Notes: generated by a model not told the origin, from the sequence alone. A stretch of DNA of 19,615 nt from CAZWKX01 sp964633975 (GCA_964633975.1 CAZWKX010000036.1:1-19615); one strand, 5' to 3'; positions 13,056 through 19,615 are shown, counted from the first letter of the stretch. Made by a program: numbers and translations.

Positions 13056-14798
13056 GGCAGACGGATCCAGCTCGGGGAAGGCGCCGGGTTCCGCTCCGGC
13101 GCGCAGTGCCGAGTAGGCATGTACGTACGACGCTGCGCTCCAGGCCTGATGCGCTTTGCCCATGGGCCGCCCGGTCCGGCCGTGGAGCCACTCGTTGAAC
13201 TCCCATTCGCCGTGGATGCCCTGGCGGCAGGCCTCCGCCAGTCCGGCCAGCTCGCGATGGGCCAGCTCGGCTCGGCCGATCTTGGCCAGAAATCGCACCC
13301 AGAGCCCGCCGATAAACGGCCAGATGCCGCCGTTGTGATAGTGGTTGGGCAAGTTGAGGAAGTTGACCAGGAAGTAGTCCTTCCAGTCCTCCGCTCCCGA
13401 CTCGATGGGCGGATAGAGGCACGCCACCGGGAACGGGCTGTTGACCCCGACTCCCCACAGGAAGGTGAAGAGGCGGTCGAGCTTGTCATCGTCGAGCAGG
13501 CCCGACAGCGCCGCCAGCAGATTGGCGTAGACGTCGCATCGCCAGCCGTAGTCGAACGGCGTGATCTGGCTGAGCAGGTAGTAGGCCTCGCCCGGCGAGA
13601 ACCTGCCGGACTGCGGGCCGGCTATCTCCATCAGCTGCATTCCGCTGGGCCAGAACTGGTACAAGATGGCGTTGCGCACCCGGGCGGCGTGATCACACCA
13701 GAATTCGCCCTCTCCCCCCACAGCCTCGAGCAAGGCGCCGGTGTCAAGGCACACCTGCCACCAGAGCACCTCGTCGTAGAGCACGTTGTACGAGCGAGGG
13801 AAGATGTCCATCCAATCCGACGACTCCGGGATTTCGAGCAGGGCATCGTTGTTGGCATCGTGCGCCGCCAGCCACTGGGTGGCGCGCTCCACCTGCTCAA
13901 CGATCTCCTCGGCGAAGGCCCGATCTCCGGTGTGGAAAGCCAGACGCACCGCCCCGATTACGAACCACATCACCGAGTCGATGCCGGCAATACCCCCGAG
14001 CCCCGAGTAGTCGGGCTCTTCGTCCCGGACGCGCACGTTTGTGGGAATCTGGCCGGAGGGCGTCTGGTGCCTCGCCAGCACCCGGATGGTGCGACGGAAG
14101 GCGTCGAGAAGGTCCGCATCGTCCAGGCACAGCGTCCAGAGCCCGGTGATCACGCCGTCGCGGGCCCACACCGATGCGTAGTTGGCGTCGTAAGTGTTGA
14201 GCAGGTTGTCGGCCATCGAGGCGGCGCTGAAGCCGATCTCGGTGATGTTCTTGTGCAGGCTTTCGAGGGCGGCTTCGAAGCCCGTCTCGCAGATGTCGGG
14301 CGCCGCCGCGCCGGCGCCTCCGAAGAGCTGAGTCTCTTCGAGCGCGGCGACGACATCGTCTTCATCCGGGCGCCGCACCCACATGGCCCCCTTCGGCGGG
14401 GTCTTGCCGCCGACGACCACCACCCGGCCCTGCTCGGGCATGGGCTGGGCCGGGCCCAGCACGCAGTACACGTCGGACCATGGAATGAGGAACGCCTCGG
14501 CGATATGCGCCAGGGCTTGGACGAGGCCGGCCTCTTCCCCCTCCCGAGGGAACTCCTCCACCAGAACACCGCTGGGAAGACGGGTGATCGACCTCCCCGA
14601 CGAGTCGATGACGTAGTCCGGCTCCGGCGGCCCGGCAAAGCTTGCCTCCCCGATGTACACCAGGATCGTGTCCGCCCGGATCGCCGCAATACGGTCACCG
14701 AGCCGTGTCCACCCGTCGTCCTTGGTATCCCCGAGTGCATCCAGAGCCAGAGCGAGCAGTCGACGGGGAGAACCGCGATCCATCGCCGACAATGTCAT
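13044..14798 (-). CDS. GH100-like (neutral invertase / debranching type) glycoside hydrolase with extra N-terminal domain
   Basis: A 584-residue (alpha/alpha)6-barrel glycosidase, no signal peptide, so cytoplasmic. The barrel runs from about residue 170: SVWARDGVITGLW (209-221), then GIDSVMWFVIGAV with D274, NNDALLEIPESSDWMDIF, ACLYPPIES with E466, and NHYHNGGIWPFIGGLW (485-500) near the C-end. The DS-x-x-W and PxIES motifs match the positions of the catalytic Asp and Glu of bacterial neutral invertase (InvA, GH100), and HNGGxWP is shared with that family. It may hydrolyse sucrose or the related disaccharide made by the neighbouring genes; an amylo-alpha-1,6-glucosidase-like activity is the alternative. 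Residues 1-165 are an unrecognised domain not found in typical GH100 enzymes. ATG 14798 has AGGAG 7 bases upstream, and the longer frame antisenses the phosphatase. It lies between and opposite to the two biosynthetic genes. Confidence 0.82.
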   Translation of the reverse strand: MTLSAMDRGSPRRLLALALDALGDTKDDGWTRLGDRIAAIRADTILVYIGEASFAGPPEPDYVIDSSGRSITRLPSGVLVEEFPREGEEAGLVQALAHIAEAFLIPWSDVYCVLGPAQPMPEQGRVVVVGGKTPPKGAMWVRRPDEDDVVAALEETQLFGGAGAAAPDICETGFEAALESLHKNITEIGFSAASMADNLLNTYDANYASVWARDGVITGLWTLCLDDADLLDAFRRTIRVLARHQTPSGQIPTNVRVRDEEPDYSGLGGIAGIDSVMWFVIGAVRLAFHTGDRAFAEEIVEQVERATQWLAAHDANNDALLEIPESSDWMDIFPRSYNVLYDEVLWWQVCLDTGALLEAVGGEGEFWCDHAARVRNAILYQFWPSGMQLMEIAGPQSGRFSPGEAYYLLSQITPFDYGWRCDVYANLLAALSGLLDDDKLDRLFTFLWGVGVNSPFPVACLYPPIESGAEDWKDYFLVNFLNLPNHYHNGGIWPFIGGLWVRFLAKIGRAELAHRELAGLAEACRQGIHGEWEFNEWLHGRTGRPMGKAHQAWSAASYVHAYSALRAGAEPGAFPELDPSALGD

Positions 14799-14930
14799 GC
14801 CGTTGCTCCTGGGTCGGCAGCAGGTTGCCCCCATGATCGCGCCGATCCCAGGATCACCGGGTATCAACCGCGGCCCCAACCGCCGTCGGCGGGCGAATAG
14901 AGTCCCCAGCGAGGCCAGCCGGAGGCCATA

Positions 14931-15695
14931 TTGACCGCACAGCGACTGCTCGCCACCGATCTCGACGGCACCTTCATCGGCGACGACCGGCAGATGGAGG
15001 AGCTGTGGCGAGACGTCGAAAGAGAGGGCATCCTGCTGGCGTTTTCGACCGGACGCCATCTGCCTTCGATCGAGGAGTTCTACGCCCGTGCCGGGACGCA
15101 ACGCCGAGCCCATGCCTGCGTTTGTATGGTCGGCACCGAGATATGGCATCGGCGCGGCGATGGCTACGTACTCGATCACACTTGGAGCGACCTCATCGCG
15201 GAGCCGTGGGACGAGGACAAGGTCCGGGCCGTGCTTCACGACGTCGGCGGCGTCGTCGAACAGCCCGCCGAGTTTCAGTCGCGCTTCAAGTGCAGCTACT
15301 TCCTGGAGCAGGATGCCGATGCGATGCTGGCGGAGATCGAAGGCCGGCTGGAGGCGGCGCGAGTCGAGGCGAAGACCGTCTATTCGGCCGACCGCTTTCT
15401 CGACCTCCTGCCCATCCGCTCCGGCAAGGGCTCGGCGGTCCGGCACCTGGCCGTCTCCCTGGAGGTGGACCCGGGCGATGTGATCACGGCCGGCGACACG
15501 GGCAACGACCTCGACATGATGCACCCAGACCTGGGATTCCACTCCATCGCCGTCGGCAACGCCAGCCCCGACCTTCGCGACCACCTGGCCCCGAGCGTCT
15601 ATCAAGCGGCCGCACCCTATGCAGCCGGGATTCGGGAGGGGCTGGAGCACTACGGCTGGATTCCCCCTCCCGCCACAGTGTCAAGACCCGGATAA
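14931..15695 (+). CDS. SPP-type HAD phosphatase (sucrose- or mannosylfructose-6-phosphate phosphatase)
   Basis: A 254-residue HAD hydrolase of the sucrose-phosphatase group that would remove phosphate from the disaccharide phosphate made by the glycosyltransferase at 11739. Motif I is DLDGT (D10 nucleophile, D12); motif II is in FSTGRH; motif IV is GDTGND (188-193). SPP-specific marks in the cap and substrate region are VGTEIW, FKCSYFLE, LDLLPIRSGKGSAVRHL, and the C-terminal AAGIREGLEHYGW. The start is TTG 14931, 5 bases after GGAGG, directly before the conserved TDLDGT core; no nearer ATG exists. A GGGTAT box (14859-14864) lies upstream but without a partner -35 at the right distance. Divergent from the glycosidase with 132 bases between, so both may be controlled from this gap. 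Mannosylfructose-phosphatase (MfppB) is the main alternative to SPP. Confidence 0.85.
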   Translation: MTAQRLLATDLDGTFIGDDRQMEELWRDVEREGILLAFSTGRHLPSIEEFYARAGTQRRAHACVCMVGTEIWHRRGDGYVLDHTWSDLIAEPWDEDKVRAVLHDVGGVVEQPAEFQSRFKCSYFLEQDADAMLAEIEGRLEAARVEAKTVYSADRFLDLLPIRSGKGSAVRHLAVSLEVDPGDVITAGDTGNDLDMMHPDLGFHSIAVGNASPDLRDHLAPSVYQAAAPYAAGIREGLEHYGWIPPPATVSRPG

Positions 15696-15716
15696 TAGGT
15701 CTCGATAGGCCCAGCA

Positions 15717-15744
15717 GGAGAAGGCTGAAACAAGGGTCTTCTCC
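15717..15744. terminator. hairpin between convergent genes
   Basis: GGAGAAG (15717-15723) and its complement CTTCTCC (15738-15744); the stem can extend inward by three pairs, two of them G-U, leaving a loop of about 8 bases. It lies between the stops of the phosphatase and the GNAT toxin and could terminate both. No T-run. Confidence 0.4.
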
Positions 15745-15776
15745 GCCAGAGAGCGGCGCCTCCTCCATCGCCGTCA

Positions 15777-16292
15777 TTAGTCCGGCGTCGGTTCGTCGCC
15801 GAGAGCGGCGACTATGTCGCTCACCTTCTGGACCAGGCGGTTCGAGTTGCCCGGAATCGGCTGAAACCCGTGGTGCCGGTAGAACCCAGCCGCCGCAGGG
15901 TCCACGGCGTCGACCACTACGAGCCTGGCCGCGGCAATGTCGGCAGCGGCCCGCGCTCGGGTGAGAGCGTCCAGCAGCAGCTCGCCACCAAGCCCCTCAC
16001 CGTGGAAGCGAGCATCGAGCCCCAGACGGGCCAGCAGAACTGCCCAAATCGATGCCGGTGATCCTCGCTCCAGCGGCTGGGGCAGGTCGGCGCGGACCAC
16101 CAGGTGCGCCGCCAGGCTGAAATAGGCGACAACCCGCCCATCTCCTTGGTGCCAGACGAAGGTCTGGGCGGTGCGCATTGCCTGGGCATGGGCGGCGTGC
16201 TCGATCAGCCACCGATCGAGCACTGTGACCCCACACCGGAAGCCGCTCACGTCGTGGTCGGGCTCGAGCCGTTCGGAGAAGAGCCGAGGCAC
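15777..16292 (-). CDS. GNAT acetyltransferase toxin (TacT/AtaT type)
   Basis: A 171-residue GCN5-type acetyltransferase of the toxin class that blocks translation by acetylating aminoacyl-tRNA. Typical marks: FRCGVTVLDRWLIEHAAH at the N-terminus, VVAYFSLAAHLV, LLARLGLDARFHGEGLGGEL holding the acetyl-CoA loop (R/Q-x-x-G-x-G), VDAVDPAAAGFYRHHGF with the conserved Tyr, and a C-terminal end like other TacT proteins. Its GTG start comes 3 bases after the stop of the DUF1778 antitoxin, with little ribosome site of its own, so translation is probably coupled. The target tRNA cannot be read from sequence. Confidence 0.9.
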   Translation of the reverse strand: MPRLFSERLEPDHDVSGFRCGVTVLDRWLIEHAAHAQAMRTAQTFVWHQGDGRVVAYFSLAAHLVVRADLPQPLERGSPASIWAVLLARLGLDARFHGEGLGGELLLDALTRARAAADIAAARLVVVDAVDPAAAGFYRHHGFQPIPGNSNRLVQKVSDIVAALGDEPTPD

Positions 16293-16295
16293 CGC

Positions 16296-16571
16296 TCAGC
16301 GCTGCTCGACCCGACGTTTCGATGCGGCGCGCCTCCGCAAGGCTGGACTGGGGCGCGGCGTTTCGTCGAGCGCTTTCCACAGCTGGTCGAAAAAATCCGA
16401 GGGCACGGCGGTCTCCGAGGTCGAGGCGATGACCTCTTCGGCACGCTCGGCGGCTGCGTCGAGCACAAAGGCGCTCAGCGACTGGTGCCGGAGCTGTGCT
16501 GCGTAGCGGATCCGCTGCTCCCGGTCGGGGTCGGCGCGCAGTTCAATGCGAGAGGTTCGTTTAGGCGTCAT
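16296..16571 (-). CDS. DUF1778 (TacA-like) antitoxin
   Basis: A 91-residue ribbon-helix-helix antitoxin. The N-terminal part, TPKRTSRIELRADPDREQRI, supplies the beta-strand and first helix; SLSAFVLDAAAERAEEVI is the DUF1778 second helix; the C-terminal tail (about 55-91, with FFDQLWKALDE) is the segment that in TacA wraps the GNAT toxin. The family represses its own operon. ATG 16571 is chosen because the conserved region starts immediately after it, although no Shine-Dalgarno is visible. An 8-base palindrome GCAATTGC (16579-16586), 7 bases upstream of the ATG, is a candidate operator. The toxin follows after 3 bases. Confidence 0.9.
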   Translation of the reverse strand: MTPKRTSRIELRADPDREQRIRYAAQLRHQSLSAFVLDAAAERAEEVIASTSETAVPSDFFDQLWKALDETPRPSPALRRRAASKRRVEQR

Positions 16572-16761
16572 TTGTACGGCAATTGCACGGCACTCCGCCA
16601 CCACATGGAAGCCCGCAGACGGCCAAGCTGCGCAGACGATCCATCCGGCCGGCCGACAGACGCGTCGCCCCGGGCTCTGAAAGGCCCAGGCCACATCCCC
16701 GACTGCGCTACCTGCGTACCTGGTTCGCACGTCCAGCGGGAGAGGGCAAGACGGTGGGTCT

Positions 16762-17100
16762 TCAGTAGTCCAGCAGCGTCTTGATCACCGTGGCCACCCG
16801 GTCACCGACTTCCCGGCCGACGGCGCCAAGACGGTGAACGAGACGGTCTCGGTTGATGGAGCGAATCAGCTCACATTGCACGTAGCTGGTGCCGTCGAGC
16901 CCGGTATCGGCGGTGGCCTCCACCTCGACGTGCAGCGACAGGCCCCGATGCGCCGTAGTCAACGGCGTCACGATGACGAAGGGGAAGCCCGGCCCAAAGG
17001 TGTCCGGCGGACCGATCACGAGCGCCGGCCGATGTGATGCGGGCTCACCCGCTAACGGCTCGCCGAAGTCCACCAGCCAGAGCTCGTCAACCGATGCCAT
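16762..17100 (-). CDS. MazF/PemK-type endoribonuclease toxin
   Basis: A 112-residue MazF-fold toxin expected to cut RNA at a short specific sequence. Family marks: ELWLVDFGEPLAGEPASHRP with the conserved Arg-Pro, ALVIGP, VIVTPLTTAHRGL with the conserved Thr, and SYVQCELIRSINRDRL, which matches the usual QxDQ/E-hinge ...I..L pattern. ATG 17100 lies inside the last codons of the upstream RHH antitoxin (14-base overlap), which implies translational coupling. The cleavage specificity is unknown. The next gene downstream is the DUF1778 antitoxin, 190 bases away, so this is a separate operon. Confidence 0.92.
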   Translation of the reverse strand: MASVDELWLVDFGEPLAGEPASHRPALVIGPPDTFGPGFPFVIVTPLTTAHRGLSLHVEVEATADTGLDGTSYVQCELIRSINRDRLVHRLGAVGREVGDRVATVIKTLLDY

Positions 17101-17323
17101 CGGTCACCGAAGTTGAGCCCGCCTCGGCCAGGTACGCCTCCCACACCTCGGGGTGGCGGCGCAGCCCGGCAAGCTCAACCGCCACCTGATGGGCGAAGCG
17201 CTGCCGACGTAGAGCCTCGGCGGCGTCACGAACCGTTTCGATGAGGGAAGTGCCGCTCTCCTTGCTCATCTCCACCAGGTGCGCATGAGTGTCGGTGTCC
17301 ACACGGATCGTTGTCGTGCTCAC
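17087..17323 (-). CDS. ribbon-helix-helix antitoxin of MazF
   Basis: A 78-residue antitoxin. The N-terminus TTTIRVDTDTHAHLVEMSKE and SLIETVRDAAEAL form a MetJ/Arc-like ribbon-helix-helix, usual for actinobacterial MazE partners rather than the AbrB-fold MazE of E. coli. The C-terminal HPEVWEAYLAEAG segment is the type that binds and neutralises MazF. The start is GTG 17323 with no visible ribosome site, consistent with a leaderless or very short-leader message from the -10 at 17344-17339. The gene overlaps mazF by 14 bases. Confidence 0.88.
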   Translation of the reverse strand: MSTTTIRVDTDTHAHLVEMSKESGTSLIETVRDAAEALRRQRFAHQVAVELAGLRRHPEVWEAYLAEAGSTSVTDGIG

Positions 17324-17330
17324 GTAGCCA

Positions 17331-17360
17331 GTCTACAGATTGTATGCGCTTTCGTCTACA
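17331..17360 (-). promoter_or_regulatory. mazEF promoter with flanking direct repeats
   Basis: On the minus strand a TACAAT -10 box (17344-17339) lies 15 bases before the antitoxin GTG. Two identical heptamers (TGTAGAC on the minus strand, 17337-17331 and 17360-17354) flank it, 23 bases apart from start to start, about two helical turns. They are candidate operators for the RHH antitoxin. No good -35 hexamer at 16-18 bases was found. Confidence 0.45.
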
Positions 17361-17439
17361 ACCTTCTTCACAACAACATCCGGGAACCCGGTCTGCCGCG
17401 AGGCCGCCCGCTCCGGCGGCCAAGTGCGCCAGGCGTGTC

Positions 17440-18231
17440 TCAGCTGTTGTCCGGCCGCTCCCACTGCTCGATGGCCGGCGAGAAGTCGAGCTGATGCGCG
17501 GGTACCCCCAGGCTCAGCCCATGGGCAACTACCTGCTCGTATTCGCCGGGGTTCCTCCGCTCGATCTTGAACACCTCCCCAGGGAAGACCACGTAGTGGT
17601 ACCTCTCGTTCTTGAAGTCGGCGTGCCAGTTGGGTGGTTCCAGGGCCCTGCTCAGTCGCTCGGCGACCTCGTCGACTTGATCGTCCGGTATCTCGACCTC
17701 GTGCAGGGTCCACTGCTTGAGCCAGGGCGTCCGGTGACGTTCCGTCACGGGCTCGATACGCGTCGAGGTGATCTTCAACTCCTGGAGGATGCTCGTGTCC
17801 CCAAGGCTCTCTTCAATGACGACACCTGCATACGGCATGACGGCGCCTCGGGCCGCCCGAATGGCTCTCCACCCTCCCCAGATCACGCCGCCGAGCAGCG
17901 CCAGTAGCACAATCGTCACCAAGGCGCCGGCCACACCGCCCTCAGGCCTGAAGGCGAGCAGAGCGACGCCACCGGCTACGGCAGTGACACCGGCCACAAC
18001 CAGGGCCAGCCCGCCCGCCATGTGCGCGGCCTGCCACGCCTCATCGGAGGACATGGTCGAAGGCAAACGAAAGCCGGCCCAATGCTGGCGCGGCAGTCGG
18101 CCGCGTCTTCCAAGCTCCCCGACCAGAGCCTCGATCAGGCCAAAGGCGACAAGCACCACACCGACGGCAATGCTGTCGCCCTCACTCAAGGATTCCAGCG
18201 CCATTGCACTCGTCAACACGACGACCAGCAT
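17440..18231 (-). CDS. SdpI-like membrane protein fused to an uncharacterised C-terminal domain
   Basis: A 263-residue protein in two parts. Residues 1-128 hold about four membrane segments with the SdpI-type motif WAGFRLPSTMSSDEAWQAAH (51-70) between helices 1 and 2; in Bacillus SdpI protects against the SdpC toxin and senses it. From about 130 the protein is soluble: a linker, then a compact domain (about 172-252: WTLHEVEIPDDQVDEVAERL, NWHADFKNERYHYVVF, GLSLGVPAHQLDF) resembling small widespread uncharacterised proteins. I do not know a function for the fusion. Start: ATG 18231 has GGGGGTG 6 bases upstream; GTG 18270 is an in-frame alternative that adds 13 residues. It sits between the MazF and RelE systems on the same strand. 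Confidence 0.72.
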   Translation of the reverse strand: MLVVVLTSAMALESLSEGDSIAVGVVLVAFGLIEALVGELGRRGRLPRQHWAGFRLPSTMSSDEAWQAAHMAGGLALVVAGVTAVAGGVALLAFRPEGGVAGALVTIVLLALLGGVIWGGWRAIRAARGAVMPYAGVVIEESLGDTSILQELKITSTRIEPVTERHRTPWLKQWTLHEVEIPDDQVDEVAERLSRALEPPNWHADFKNERYHYVVFPGEVFKIERRNPGEYEQVVAHGLSLGVPAHQLDFSPAIEQWERPDNS

Positions 18232-18357
18232 ATGGACCACCCCCGGACTGGACAAAGATCGGCGACCCACGAGCCCGATTCGTGCCCACCGGATACCGCG
18301 CCGCCCCCGGCGGAGCGAGTCTCCGACCGGCTGTGACGAATGAGCGCCCGGCCCGCC

Positions 18358-18633
18358 CTATCTGGGCCGATAGATGTCGGCGCGGTGGTCGATATGGATC
18401 ACCCGTACGACGCGGTCGGTCGCGTCGACCTCGTAGACGACCCGGTATGCACCGATCCTTGCGGAGTGGACACCGGCCAATTCGCCGAGCAACGCCTTGC
18501 CGACACGATGCGGATTCTCGACAAGGGGCCCGATCAGGAAGTCGAGTACGGCGATGGCCACCTTCGCAGGCAAACGATCGAGACCTCGTCGGGCCGGCCC
18601 GGCAACGACGAGGCCCCACCGAGACGATGTCAC
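18358..18633 (-). CDS. RelE-family toxin
   Basis: A 91-residue RelE/ParE-superfamily toxin, most like ribosome-dependent mRNA endonucleases. Marks: WGLVVAGPARRGLDRLP at the N-terminus, NPHRVGKALLGELAG in the middle, RIGAYRVVYEVD and VIHIDHRADIYR at the end, where Arg, His and Tyr form the usual RelE catalytic surface. The GTG start shares GTGA with the antitoxin stop (18630-18633), so the pair is translationally coupled. Confidence 0.92.
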   Translation of the reverse strand: MTSSRWGLVVAGPARRGLDRLPAKVAIAVLDFLIGPLVENPHRVGKALLGELAGVHSARIGAYRVVYEVDATDRVVRVIHIDHRADIYRPR

Positions 18634-18917
18634 GTCACAGTGGCGCGGAGCCGATCGCGCAACGCCTCGATCTCATCCTTCGTCGCGATGTCGCCTGCCG
18701 CAATAGCAGCCTTGCCCACCTCGAGCTGGCGCATCGCCGCCGGATCGGAAAGGATCGCCAGCGTTTCCTCGATCGCCTCGAGATCATCTGTACTGAGGAG
18801 AACCGCAACCGGGCGACCGTTGCGGGTGACCGTGACTCGCTCGTGCGTGGTGGCGATCTCGTCCACGACCTCGGAGAGCTTGGCCTTGACTTCCGACAGC
18901 GGCAACACCTTCGTCAT
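18630..18917 (-). CDS. Phd/YefM-family antitoxin of RelE
   Basis: A 95-residue antitoxin. The N-terminal Phd/YefM DNA-binding fold is clear: MTKVLPLSEVKAKLSEVVDE, then RVTVTRNGRPVAVLLSTDD. The C-terminal helices (LEAIEETLAILSDP onward) neutralise the toxin. I chose ATG 18917 because it stands at the predicted transcription start; in-frame ATG 18923 and GTG 18935 lie upstream, the latter overlapping the -10. No ribosome site is visible, consistent with a leaderless message. A perfect palindrome GTCATGAC (18913-18920) covers the start codon and may be part of the operator used for autorepression. Confidence 0.92.
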   Translation of the reverse strand: MTKVLPLSEVKAKLSEVVDEIATTHERVTVTRNGRPVAVLLSTDDLEAIEETLAILSDPAAMRQLEVGKAAIAAGDIATKDEIEALRDRLRATVT

Positions 18918-18924
18918 GACCATA

Positions 18925-18952
18925 ATTCTAGTCACGAGCTGCGTTGGGTCAA
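18925..18952 (-). promoter_or_regulatory. housekeeping-type promoter of the phd-relE operon
   Basis: TTGACC (18952-18947), 16 bases, TAGAAT (18930-18925) on the minus strand, close to the primary-sigma consensus. Transcription would begin at 18918-18917, that is at or one base before the ATG. TGAC and GTCA half-sites flank the -10. Confidence 0.7.
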
Positions 18953-19229
18953 TGCCGGTACCGAGAACACACCGAAGACCCGGCCGACGTCGTCGACGAG
19001 CGAAACGTGCGGTGGGTATCTCAGGGAGGGCCCGGAGTCACAGACGACCGAGCCGCGCCGGGCCGATAGACCCTCCCCACTGGCGGCTACGCCGCGGCTC
19101 GGCAGAAGGCACCCGTCTGCGCAACGCGCACATCTACACTCCGGCTTCCGTGCCTCAGTCCGATCCCTTCTCGTGTTTCCGGTGGGCCGTGCCGATGCCC
19201 GGTCGGCACGTCAACCCAGAAGGACATCG
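18953..19229. other. intergenic region between the phd-relE promoter and the MFS gene
   Basis: No gene is supported here. A GGGTAT box (19014-19019) occurs without GTTT at the proper distance. A 10-base palindrome TCGTCGACGA (18990-18999) is present but is unremarkable in GC-rich DNA. No regulator gene for the exporter is seen on this side. Confidence 0.4.
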
Positions 19230-19615
19230 TTGACCGCCCAGAACAAGCTCAGCCATCGCCAGGTCCTCGTCGTCTTCAGCGGCCTCATGCTCGGCATGTT
19301 CCTCGCCGCCTTGGATCAGACCGTGGTGGCCACCGCGCTACCCACCATCGTCGGCGAGCTGGGAGGGCTCAATCACCTGTCGTGGGTGGTGACCGCCTAC
19401 TTGCTCACCTCGACCGCCTCCAGCCCCCTCTACGGCAAGGTGAGCGACCTCTACGGGCGACGCATCGTCTTCCAGTTCGCCATCGTCGTGTTCCTGATCG
19501 GGTCGGTGCTCTCCGGCTTCTCCCAGAACATGGGCCAGCTCATCGCCTCCCGGGCGGTTCAGGGTCTCGGCGCCGGAGGCCTGATGGTGATGGCGCTGAC
19601 GATCATCGGGGACAT
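19230..19615 (+). CDS. DHA2-family (EmrB/QacA type) MFS exporter, 5' part
   Basis: The first 128 codons of a proton-driven multidrug exporter; the gene runs off the window. After a short basic N-terminus, TM1 carries the DHA2 motif LDQTVVATALPTI, TM2 begins WVVTAYLLTS, the loop has motif A as GKVSDLYGRR, and TM4 has RAVQGLGAGGL (motif B). The start is TTG 19230 with AGAAGGA 5 bases upstream. DHA2 proteins normally have 14 helices and roughly 450-550 or more residues, so most of the gene lies outside. Confidence 0.92.
   Translation, partial: MTAQNKLSHRQVLVVFSGLMLGMFLAALDQTVVATALPTIVGELGGLNHLSWVVTAYLLTSTASSPLYGKVSDLYGRRIVFQFAIVVFLIGSVLSGFSQNMGQLIASRAVQGLGAGGLMVMALTIIGD

Noticed and set aside
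14859..14864. GGGTAT box upstream of the SPP-like phosphatase as a sixth stress promoter
   Set aside because: No GTTT-like box 15-17 bases upstream (the bases there are GC-rich).
13119..14900. 593-codon plus-strand frame opposite the GH100-like gene
   Set aside because: Antisense to a protein with clear family motifs; its own translation resembles no family.
15777..18935. Mobile element carrying the toxin-antitoxin cluster
   Set aside because: No transposase, integrase, terminal inverted repeats, target duplications or tRNA attachment site could be seen.
1..19615. CRISPR arrays, tRNA or rRNA genes
   Set aside because: No regularly spaced repeats of suitable length and no recognisable tRNA or rRNA sequence were found by eye.

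Overview
The window is GC-rich (roughly two thirds G+C by eye), uses GTG and TTG starts freely, and carries families typical of Actinomycetota: a nickel superoxide dismutase, tandem-domain Usp, ribbon-helix-helix MazF antitoxin, Phd/RelE, and SigF/SigB-like promoters. An actinobacterium, perhaps an environmental one of the Acidimicrobiia type, is the best guess. The class is inference only.

Region A (1-11482) is a stress-defence block: universal stress protein, P-type proton ATPase, APC permease (opposite strand), Dps ferritin, DoxX membrane protein with a small acidic protein, nickel superoxide dismutase, a second Dps-like protein that has lost its ferroxidase site, FtsH and an MtfA-like metallopeptidase. 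Five transcription units here (usp, dps1, doxX, sodN, dps2-ftsH-mtfA) start with the same promoter architecture, GTTT - exactly 16 bases - GGGTAT (GGGTAG for sodN). This is the SigF/SigB general-stress signature of Gram-positive bacteria. I read the block as a compact, coordinately switched stress regulon for iron and peroxide, superoxide, membrane redox and protein quality control. It is the most notable system in the window.

Region B (11739-15695) is a non-reducing disaccharide module: a sucrose-phosphate-synthase / mannosylfructose-phosphate-synthase type glycosyltransferase, an SPP-type HAD phosphatase and, between them on the opposite strand, a GH100-like glycosidase with an unrecognised N-terminal domain. 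It probably makes and recycles a compatible solute.

Region C (15777-18952) is a minus-strand toxin-antitoxin cluster with three systems of different families: a GNAT toxin with a DUF1778 antitoxin, MazF with an RHH antitoxin, and RelE with a Phd/YefM antitoxin. Between the last two lies a membrane protein that fuses an SdpI-like part to a soluble C-terminal domain. The Phd/RelE operon has a clear -35/-10 promoter that places the start of transcription at or next to the ATG.

Region D (19230 to the end) is the start of a DHA2-type (EmrB/QacA) MFS exporter cut by the window edge.
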